From positions 1 to 64,000 of the forward strand of contig JBDZVA010000010.1 in NCBI GenBank assembly GCA_040255465.1: a stretch of DNA of 64,000 bases, written 5' to 3'. Source of the stretch: UBA5793 sp040255465. GTDB lineage: Bacteria; Planctomycetota; Phycisphaerae; Phycisphaerales; UBA5793. Position 1 is the first letter of the stretch. Each line of letters begins with the position of its first letter. Shown piece after piece: positions 57,300-64,000 of this stretch. The notes beneath the pieces are model-generated. The model was not told the origin of the DNA and did no database searches. It saw nothing but the letters and a program-made list of their open reading frames with translations. Both the position numbers and the translations under genes were made by a program.

Positions 57300-59386
57300 C
57301 ACACGTACGCCTTGCGGTTGTAGACCACCCACTCCACGCACAGGAACGCCAGCGCCGCCAGCAGCGCCCACGGCCAGAGATTGCGCTTGCGCACTCCCGA
57401 CTCGGCATCCACCGTGTCCACCGCATCGCGTCCAAAGCGAACCGACTCCGCTGTGGCGATGTCGCCTTCCGCCTCGTCGAAAAAGTTCACCGCCACCGCC
57501 CGAGTCTGTTCATCCGGCGTGCTCGGCGTGCGGTACTTGAATACGTACAGCCCCGCCAGATCGGAGGCATAACTCGTCATCGACGGGTCAATCGGCTTGA
57601 GCGGAACCGCCACCCCATCGGGGCGCACGATCGAAATATCCGTCGCCGTGGAAGGCAGCCGCGCCACGATGGCCTGACCGGGGCGCAGCGCTTCTTCCGT
57701 CAGCGCATCCCCCAGCCGGCCGAGGTAGTCCAGCGCATTTTGCATGAACTTGACAAGATTCACGTCAAACGGCCAGTTCGACGCCACCGGGCGAAACTGC
57801 ACGGCAATCACCGACACCCCGCGCTGAAACGCCTCAACCACAATCGGCCCGTTTGAACCTTCCACCAGCACGCTCGCCTCGCGCGGCACTTCGAGCGGCC
57901 ACGTCGGCGACATGAACAGCGAGTGGTAGTTCATGTTCAGGTTGACCGGATGATCCTCTTTCCACGCCAGGGCCGTGTTGTTCGTCTTCGATTCACCCCG
58001 GGAAAACCCGGGCAGCGGCGGCAGGATGCCGAACGTCAAGTATCGGCCGGGGCCGAGTTTTTCAACTTCGACGCCATCGAGGATGATCAGGTCGTACTTC
58101 TCCGTTTCACCCGACGAGACGAGGTTCGAAAAATGCTCGGGCGAGAGGTTTTCGATGCGCTGCAGGAACGGAATGCCCGCCATCGCCGACTCGATGATCC
58201 ACCCGTCCGCCGGCGCCACCAGTCCGACGGTCAGTTGCTTGGCCGGCGGGATCACCGTGTACGCGACGTTGTCCACCGCCAGGTCATCGGCGGCGTGCAG
58301 GCGGATCCCGACCGTCAGGCCGCGCGGATCGGTCAGCGCGAAGGTCACCGAATTGGAGCCGGGTTTGAGTTGAGGCGGAGCATCCGGATCGGCCGATCCA
58401 GGCGCGCTGCTGTTGGAAGGCGGCGCTTCGCCACCCTCGGCCGGCGCCGCACCGGACTCGGCGACCACCCGCGGATCCGCCTGCGACGCTGCTTCGATCT
58501 CCAGCGTGCGGGTCCTGACGAGCAAGTCACCCACTGAAAGATCGACGTCGATGGTGCGCGGCTGCTGCGAGTAATTCGCCACGCGCACATAAATCTCCAG
58601 ATTCTCCGCGTCGTCCAGCGAGCGCCGCGCGCCCAGCGCCGCGATGCCGACGTTCCAGCTTCCCTTGCTCTTGCCGACGGGTCGGTAGACGACAGGCTCG
58701 TTCTTCCGCGCGACTTGATCCGCCAGATCGTGAATTCGGCCGTCGGAGAACAGCAGCAGCGTTGCCGGCGGCCCGACATCGCGCCCCGGCCCCTCGGGAT
58801 CGGTGTTGATCGTGTACGCGCGGGCCAGCTCGATCGCCTCGCCGATCGCCGTCCCGCCATGCGAGGGTGCAATGCGATTAATCGCCTCGATGAGTTGCGC
58901 CTTGCTCGAAGTAAAACCGCTGTACACCTGGGCTTCATCGCTGAAGCCGATGACCATGACTTCTTCCGTGTCGGCGGCGCTGCCGAGAATGCCTCCCGAC
59001 TTCATGCCGTTGACATACTCGATCGCCTGCCGCTTGGCTTCGTCAAGGCGGTTGCCCTCGCCGTCAACATCGGTGGCGGACATGCTCGCGGATCGGTCGA
59101 TGAGGATCACCGTCCGCGCTCCGCGGCGGATCTCGCCGACATACTCCGGCTGCGCGATCGCCAGCAGGATCAGAATCAGCACGATCAACTGCAGCAGCAG
59201 GAGCCAGCTCATCCGCAACCGCTGGAACAGCGCGTTCGCCTGCAGGTCCTGCACCGACTGTCGCCAGAGGAGCGTCGATGGAATGTAGTGCTCGCGCCGG
59301 CGGAGCTTGAGAAAATAGAGCAGGATGAGCGGCGGAATGAGACACGCCGCCACCACCGCCGCCAGCCATGGAGTCGCCCACATCAT
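57299..59386 (-). CDS. BatA-like VWA-domain membrane protein
   Basis: A 695-residue protein beginning with a BatA-type N-terminal span and basic segment (WLAAVVAACLIPPLILLYFLKLRRREHYIPSTLLW). A second span (LLLLQLIVLILILLAIAQPEYV) and then a von Willebrand A domain follow, with the metal-ion site DRSAS (near 98) and the conserved Thr in HGGTAIGEA. Later come a BatA-like beta region, a GATase-like segment (YDLIILDGVEVEKLGPGRYLTF), and a C-terminal membrane span. VWA proteins of this kind work with MoxR ATPases and DUF58 proteins encoded in the same operon. Confidence 0.88.
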   Translation of the reverse strand: MMWATPWLAAVVAACLIPPLILLYFLKLRRREHYIPSTLLWRQSVQDLQANALFQRLRMSWLLLLQLIVLILILLAIAQPEYVGEIRRGARTVILIDRSASMSATDVDGEGNRLDEAKRQAIEYVNGMKSGGILGSAADTEEVMVIGFSDEAQVYSGFTSSKAQLIEAINRIAPSHGGTAIGEAIELARAYTINTDPEGPGRDVGPPATLLLFSDGRIHDLADQVARKNEPVVYRPVGKSKGSWNVGIAALGARRSLDDAENLEIYVRVANYSQQPRTIDVDLSVGDLLVRTRTLEIEAASQADPRVVAESGAAPAEGGEAPPSNSSAPGSADPDAPPQLKPGSNSVTFALTDPRGLTVGIRLHAADDLAVDNVAYTVIPPAKQLTVGLVAPADGWIIESAMAGIPFLQRIENLSPEHFSNLVSSGETEKYDLIILDGVEVEKLGPGRYLTFGILPPLPGFSRGESKTNNTALAWKEDHPVNLNMNYHSLFMSPTWPLEVPREASVLVEGSNGPIVVEAFQRGVSVIAVQFRPVASNWPFDVNLVKFMQNALDYLGRLGDALTEEALRPGQAIVARLPSTATDISIVRPDGVAVPLKPIDPSMTSYASDLAGLYVFKYRTPSTPDEQTRAVAVNFFDEAEGDIATAESVRFGRDAVDTVDAESGVRKRNLWPWALLAALAFLCVEWVVYNRKAYV

Positions 59387-60327
59387 TTGAGCAGGCCCCT
59401 CTTGCGCAGGTAATCAAGCACGAGCGTGTCCATGCTCATGTCCGTTCGCAGCACCATGTGCACCATCGAGCGGCGAATGCAGTGGTCGCGCAGCTGCCCG
59501 CAATACGCGTTCAGATTCTCCTTGTACCGCTTGAGCAGCGCCGCCGACACCGACACTTCAGCCGTATTGCCGTCCTCCATGTCGCGCAACTTGAGATCGC
59601 CGCTCAGTGCATTTGATGCGCCGGGGTCGATCTCCTGTGGACTGAGCGTCTGCATGATGAACGTGTCAAACCCGCCGCCGACGAGATAGCGCAGCCCCTT
59701 TTCGTAGCCCGTCTTATAGAGGAAGTCCGAAAGGATGACCATCACCCCGCGCCCCTGCCGGCTCAGCGCGACGGTCTTCATCGCCGCTTCAAAGTTGCTC
59801 GTTCCGTCGGGCTGGAGTTCGAGAATCCACTGCCCCATCTGCTGCGTCTTGCGCCGGCCGCGCAGGTTGGTCAATCGATGCTTGACCCCTTCGCCAAACG
59901 ACACGAGCGTGACGCGGTTGTAATTCACCAGGCCGATGTACCCCAGCGCCATGGCAAGCTTCTGGCAGAACGTGAGCTTGTCCGGCTCGCCGTAATCCAT
60001 CGACATCGACGAATCGATCACGATGAAGAACGACAGGTCCTCCTCTTCGAGGAACATCTTGAGAAAGAGCTGGTCGAGCCGCGCGTAGACGTTCCAGTCG
60101 ATGTAGCGCAGATCGTCGCCGGGCACATAATTGCGATAGTCGGCAAACTCGACGCTCTGGCCGCGCTTCTTGCTTCGCCGCTCGCCCTGAAGTTTGCCGG
60201 CAAAAATCTTGCGCGACACGACGTCGAGCTGATCCAGCCGCGACATGAGCCGCGAATCGATCAAATCATCAATCCGCTGGGGCCGCTTGCGGCGACTCTG
60301 GGGCATGGCAGTGGAGGCCTGCGTCAT
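59383..60327 (-). CDS. DUF58 domain protein
   Basis: A 314-residue soluble protein. The DUF58 signature FADYRNYVPGDDLRYIDWNVYARLDQL (near 62-88) is followed by a VWA-type metal-site-like DSSMSMD (near 106) and a Rossmann fold. DUF58 proteins are encoded with MoxR AAA ATPases, which are thought to load or fold them. It overlaps the BatA-like gene by 4 bases. Mechanism unknown. Confidence 0.92.
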   Translation of the reverse strand: MTQASTAMPQSRRKRPQRIDDLIDSRLMSRLDQLDVVSRKIFAGKLQGERRSKKRGQSVEFADYRNYVPGDDLRYIDWNVYARLDQLFLKMFLEEEDLSFFIVIDSSMSMDYGEPDKLTFCQKLAMALGYIGLVNYNRVTLVSFGEGVKHRLTNLRGRRKTQQMGQWILELQPDGTSNFEAAMKTVALSRQGRGVMVILSDFLYKTGYEKGLRYLVGGGFDTFIMQTLSPQEIDPGASNALSGDLKLRDMEDGNTAEVSVSAALLKRYKENLNAYCGQLRDHCIRRSMVHMVLRTDMSMDTLVLDYLRKRGLLK

Positions 60328-60377
60328 CGAATCGGCATTCCCTTCTCGACATCATGCGGGATCATGTCCCGCTTGTT

Positions 60378-61454
60378 TCACCGGCCGTTCATCTTGACGA
60401 TCTCAAGGCCGTCTTCCTGCTCGCATGGCACGATTCGCACCAGTTCGTTGATTACGTCGTCGCTGGAAACGTCTTCCGCCTCGGCCTCAAAGTTGACCAT
60501 CACCCGGTGCCGCAACGCCGGCAACGCCATCTGCTGGATGTCACGGAATGAGACGGCAAACCGGCCGTCCACCACCGCCCGAACCTTGGCGCCCAGAATC
60601 AGCGCCTGCGCGCCGCGTGGACTCACGCCGACCCGCACGTACCGGTTCGTCACAGACGGCGCGCTGGTTCCACCCGGATGCGTGGCAAGCACCAGACGAA
60701 TCGCATAATCCTGTACGTGGTCCGCCACCACCACGCCGCGAATCAGCTGCTGCGCGTGCAGAATATGCTCGGCGTCGATGATCGGCTTGACGTCCGGCAA
60801 ACCCCCCGCCGTCGTGCGCTCCAGGATCTTGGTCATCTCCGCGCGCGTTGTGTACGGCACCACCAGCTTGAACAGAAACCGATCCAGTTGCGCTTCGGGC
60901 AGCAGGTACGTCCCTTCCTGCTCGATGGGGTTCTGCGTCGCCAGCACGATGAACGGCTCGGTAAGTTTGTACGTCTTGCCCGCCACTGTCACGCGCCGCT
61001 CCTGCATGGCTTCGAGCAGCGCCGATTGCGTCTTGGGCGTCGCGCGATTCACCTCATCGGCCAGTACGATCTGCGCAAAAATCGGCCCGGCACGAAACTC
61101 CAGCGACCGCCGACCCGTCGAGCGGTTCTCCATCACGACGTTCGTGCCCACGATGTCCGCCGGCATGAGATCAGGCGTGAACTGAATGCGGCTGAATGGC
61201 AGCAGCAGCGCCTGCGAAAGCGTCCGCACCAGCAGCGTCTTGCCAAGTCCCGGCACGCCTTCGAGCAGGATGTGGCCGTTGGCGAACAGACCGACGAGAG
61301 TCAGATCGACGATCTCGTCCTGACCGACGATGATCTTGCCGATCTCGCTCTTGAGGCGGGTCAGCACGCCGCGCAGCGCCTCGCAGCGCTTGACGACTTC
61401 GGTGGCATTGTTTTGGAGCAGGCGCAGCTCCGGGAGTTGGAGCGCTTCAGCCAT
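60378..61454 (-). CDS. MoxR-family AAA+ ATPase
   Basis: A 358-residue ATPase. Walker A GVPGLGKT (near 61), Walker B VLADEVNRA with NPIEQEGTYLLPEAQLDRF (sensor region and arginine finger), and the C-terminal lid are typical of MoxR. The start at 61454 (MAEALQLPELRLL) overlaps the end of the upstream VWA gene by 8 bases and excludes a low-complexity open extension. MoxR is a chaperone-like regulator of VWA proteins; here its clients are probably the DUF58 and VWA proteins of this operon. Confidence 0.93.
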   Translation of the reverse strand: MAEALQLPELRLLQNNATEVVKRCEALRGVLTRLKSEIGKIIVGQDEIVDLTLVGLFANGHILLEGVPGLGKTLLVRTLSQALLLPFSRIQFTPDLMPADIVGTNVVMENRSTGRRSLEFRAGPIFAQIVLADEVNRATPKTQSALLEAMQERRVTVAGKTYKLTEPFIVLATQNPIEQEGTYLLPEAQLDRFLFKLVVPYTTRAEMTKILERTTAGGLPDVKPIIDAEHILHAQQLIRGVVVADHVQDYAIRLVLATHPGGTSAPSVTNRYVRVGVSPRGAQALILGAKVRAVVDGRFAVSFRDIQQMALPALRHRVMVNFEAEAEDVSSDDVINELVRIVPCEQEDGLEIVKMNGR

Positions 61455-64000
61455 TGCCCGCGCCCCCCTGCGGTTTGTCCTTGTCCTGGCCCTGCTGACG
61501 GGCTCGGCGCTTCGCTTCAAGCAGGCGCGAGGTGTACGAGCCTTCGTCGGCGTCATCGGCCTTGGATTCGGGCCTGGCTCGCTCGGGTTTCACCTTCTTG
61601 AGTGAGCCATCGCCGCCCTCACCGCCGACCTCATCGAGATCAATGGCCGATCCTGCCGCGCCCGCATCGGCTTCGAAGCGCGCCTCCGCCGCCGCCTGCG
61701 CGTCCGCCACTTCCTGAGGCGTCTTGCGGCGCGAGGTCACGCGCTCCTGCACTTCGCTGCGCGTCTGCTTGAGTCGATCGAGGCTCTGTCCCGCCGTGGA
61801 CGATCCGCCGTGCATCATCGCGTACAGGCGCCGACGCAACGCAATCGGATCAATCGCCAGCCGCCGCGCTGCCACGTCCATCAGAAACAGCGAGGCGGCG
61901 ATGATCGCCATCAGCGGCCAGATATCCGTCAGGCTCTTGGGCGTCTCGAGTCCTTCGCGGTTGAACAGGTCCGCCTGCTTCGGATCGCCGGGCAGGTCCC
62001 GCCCGTGCGTCGCCTGGTAGACCGCCTGCAACAGCGGAGCGTTGTCGCGAAGCGAGCTGAATTCCGGGCTGTACGGCACCGACACCCCAGACTGAATCGA
62101 GCTTCGATCCCCTTCGGGATTCTCGTAGATCATGTTGGCGATCCACGAGCCTTCCCGATCGACGGTGTATTCGCCGCGCCACTTGCCCGGCCCGATCTGC
62201 TGCAGGTTGAAGAGCTGCTCCTTGAGATCGGGCGAAATCACCACGCCGGAGATCTTGCCGAAGTTGGCGAACGAGTTGTCCGACCCGAGCACATTCACTT
62301 CGACGACGGCCTTGTTGCCCTCGACGCGCGTGGACTGCTGGATGTTGGACGGCGCCGCCGGACGCATCGACCAGCGCACGATCTGCTCCCAGAAAGCCTG
62401 GAAGTCGGCCCAGTCCACCCACGCCAGCGCCCATCGACTGCTCACGTCGGACGTGAACGCCACGCTCTTGCCCAGGCCGTATTGCCACTGCGCCATGATC
62501 GGATCGCGATCGCCGAAGTTGCTCACGATCTCCGGGTCATAGCCGGGTCGCGGCGCGGTGAGCACGTAACCCTGCACGGTCGGGAGTGCAGGCCAGCGAC
62601 CCACGAACGGGCCGGGACGCCCCGTCGGCTGATGAATGGTCTGGTACGTCTCGCCCTCGACGATGAGCGAGCGTCGAACAATCATCGCTTCCTTGATGAA
62701 GATCTTGGGCATCTGGTTTGGCCGCTGCGGGTTGTACGCCGTGCCTCCCGTCTGCCGGGCGATGTTGGCCATCTGCTGCACGTCCTGCGGGTTGCCATGC
62801 CCGCCGGCGATGACCGTCGAAATGGAAATCTTGGCCGCGATGAACTGGTTGAGCATCGCCTGGGACGGCGGGCTCGGATCGCCATCGGAAATGATGATGA
62901 CGTGCTTCTGCCCGGCCTTGTTGTTCTGCAGCGCGGTCAGCGCCATCTGCATCGACGGCGTGAAGTCCGGCATGTCGCCCATGGTCATCTTCTTGATCGC
63001 GCTGATCGGCGCCGACTTGTCGCCCGCCGGTCCGAGTGGAAACACCCAGTTGCATCCGTTGTTGGGTCCGCCGACGCCCCAGTCAAAGTCGATCACGCCT
63101 ACATCATCCAGCCGGCTCAGCGCTTCGACGGCCGAGATGGCGCACTGCTGGCCCCAGTAGTTGCCCTGCGGAATCTCGCTGCTGTGCATGATGCACACCA
63201 GCGCGCCTTTGGGCATCTGGCTCTTTTCCGGCGGGTCGAGCCGCACGGGAAGGGCCTTGGAGACTTCGCTGTTGATCCACCCGCCGGCGCCGAAACTGTC
63301 CGGCCCGCCGAGCATGATCAGCCCCCCGCCGATGTCATGCACATAACGCCGCAGCGCATCATCCACGCCGGCGCCGAACGCATGCGCCGGCACATTCGCC
63401 AGAACAATGGAGTCGTAGGCTGAGAGAAACAGCAGATCGCTCGTCACCTCGTTGGGCAGCGCCGTATCCACGTCAATTGCCGCATCATGCATGGCCGCAC
63501 GGAACGACGCGGTTTCCTCAGCAACTTCGTGAATCACCAGCACCCGACCCTCGCCGCCCACCACCACCACGGCGTCGGCGCGGTTGTTGCTGGCGATCGG
63601 ATCGTCATCAGGATTATCCGGCTCGAAGACGGCGCGAAAGCGCTGCGGCCCCTTCTGCGAGAGCGTCAGCGTCACCGTGCGGACGTTGATCCCCTCATCC
63701 AGCGCCACCGGCACGCTCATGCTCGATTGCTCTTCCGGACTCAGATCAATCAGCGTGTCATTCTGATAGAGCGAGAGGCGCCCGGTCGTCGCCTGGCGGC
63801 TGCGCAGCGCAAAGCGAAGCGAGATCGGCTGGCCTTCGCGCGCCATGGACGGCGCCATGATCCGCTCGAACAGCACTTCCTTCTGATAGTCGTACGTCAG
63901 TTTGAGAACATCGATGGGAATCTTGTTGGCCTGGGCGATCTCCGCCACGGCCATCACGTTGCCCGTCGTCTCGTTGCCGTCGCTGACCAGCACAAATCGC
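61447..64000 (-). CDS. VWA/GATase-like membrane protein, N-terminus beyond window
   Basis: Partial: 850 residues to the right edge of the window; the beginning is outside. The visible part starts in a VWA domain (LVSDGNETTGN). It continues with a CARDB-like beta domain, a glutamine-amidotransferase-like region (GRVLVIHEVAEETASFRAAMHDA ... LIMLGGPDSFGAGGW), and a second VWA-like stretch (HVIIISDGDPSPPSQAMLNQF). Then come a C-terminal membrane span (IWPLMAIIAASLFLMDVAARRL) and a Lys/Glu/Ala-rich cytoplasmic tail. First visible gene of the 12-kb operon. Confidence 0.85.
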   Translation of the reverse strand, partial: RFVLVSDGNETTGNVMAVAEIAQANKIPIDVLKLTYDYQKEVLFERIMAPSMAREGQPISLRFALRSRQATTGRLSLYQNDTLIDLSPEEQSSMSVPVALDEGINVRTVTLTLSQKGPQRFRAVFEPDNPDDDPIASNNRADAVVVVGGEGRVLVIHEVAEETASFRAAMHDAAIDVDTALPNEVTSDLLFLSAYDSIVLANVPAHAFGAGVDDALRRYVHDIGGGLIMLGGPDSFGAGGWINSEVSKALPVRLDPPEKSQMPKGALVCIMHSSEIPQGNYWGQQCAISAVEALSRLDDVGVIDFDWGVGGPNNGCNWVFPLGPAGDKSAPISAIKKMTMGDMPDFTPSMQMALTALQNNKAGQKHVIIISDGDPSPPSQAMLNQFIAAKISISTVIAGGHGNPQDVQQMANIARQTGGTAYNPQRPNQMPKIFIKEAMIVRRSLIVEGETYQTIHQPTGRPGPFVGRWPALPTVQGYVLTAPRPGYDPEIVSNFGDRDPIMAQWQYGLGKSVAFTSDVSSRWALAWVDWADFQAFWEQIVRWSMRPAAPSNIQQSTRVEGNKAVVEVNVLGSDNSFANFGKISGVVISPDLKEQLFNLQQIGPGKWRGEYTVDREGSWIANMIYENPEGDRSSIQSGVSVPYSPEFSSLRDNAPLLQAVYQATHGRDLPGDPKQADLFNREGLETPKSLTDIWPLMAIIAASLFLMDVAARRLAIDPIALRRRLYAMMHGGSSTAGQSLDRLKQTRSEVQERVTSRRKTPQEVADAQAAAEARFEADAGAAGSAIDLDEVGGEGGDGSLKKVKPERARPESKADDADEGSYTSRLLEAKRRARQQGQDKDKPQGGAGNG

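Noticed and set aside
1..64000. CRISPR arrays and rRNA genes
   Set aside because: No regularly spaced repeat series and no rRNA-like stretch was seen on reading both strands.

Overview
The window looks like chromosomal DNA of a GC-rich planctomycete, most likely of the class Phycisphaerae. This is inferred from gene content, not from a marker gene: an A2-type haem-copper oxidase locus with enlarged subunits, a CPxCGYxxRGL...CPECG zinc ribbon inside haem A synthase, a MoxR/DUF58/VWA/ABC operon, an LL-diaminopimelate aminotransferase, and many small planctomycete-type hypothetical proteins. No rRNA gene or CRISPR array is visible; the one RNA gene seen is tRNA-Phe(GAA).

Positions 1 to about 24,400 form an integrated genomic island whose right edge is the tRNA-Phe gene (24397-24469). 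A complete tyrosine recombinase ends inside that tRNA; next to it are an excisionase-like HTH protein and a primase-like DUF3987 protein. The cargo is mostly metal handling: (a) an RND tripartite efflux system plus a P1B-2 Zn/Cd/Pb ATPase (576-10107), bracketed by two copies of a 94-bp repeat; (b) a three-gene unit with a PD-(D/E)xK nuclease-like protein (10607-12280) beside a decayed phage terminase and a zinc-ribbon gene; (c) a collinear mercury operon merR - small Cys-rich protein - merA - merTP (12974-16052) with two matching dyad operators; (d) a Fur-box-controlled iron unit of FTR1 permease, outer-membrane protein and cytochrome c (16399-18789), in which the cytochrome gene has a TGA exactly where its lipoprotein cysteine should be. 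The left end of the island is outside the window.

From 24,563 on the DNA is dense, core-like chromosome. A ketoacyl synthase and DapL are followed by a large respiratory locus. On the minus strand run a cupredoxin, coxB, coxA, ctaA, ctaB, a two-gene ABC exporter, a SCO-DUF420 fusion and a small membrane protein (37646 down to 27041). Divergent on the plus strand are coxC, a subunit IV-like protein, DUF456 and a RidA-family protein (37897-40355). Together they encode a cytochrome c oxidase with haem A synthesis and copper insertion.

Next come a class V aminotransferase with two parts of an oligopeptide ABC importer (40356-43839), a secreted hypothetical protein, an ECF sigma factor with a likely membrane anti-sigma partner, and a very basic, probably highly expressed small protein (47282-47887) ended by a strong terminator. 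A lipoprotein, a tRNA-dihydrouridine synthase, a glycosyltransferase with a flippase-like membrane protein, and a coiled-coil protein follow.

The last 12 kb (52046-64000, all minus strand) is one overlapping operon: a VWA/GATase-like membrane protein (cut by the window edge), MoxR ATPase, DUF58, BatA-like VWA protein, a large membrane protein, and an ABC-2 ATPase and permease.
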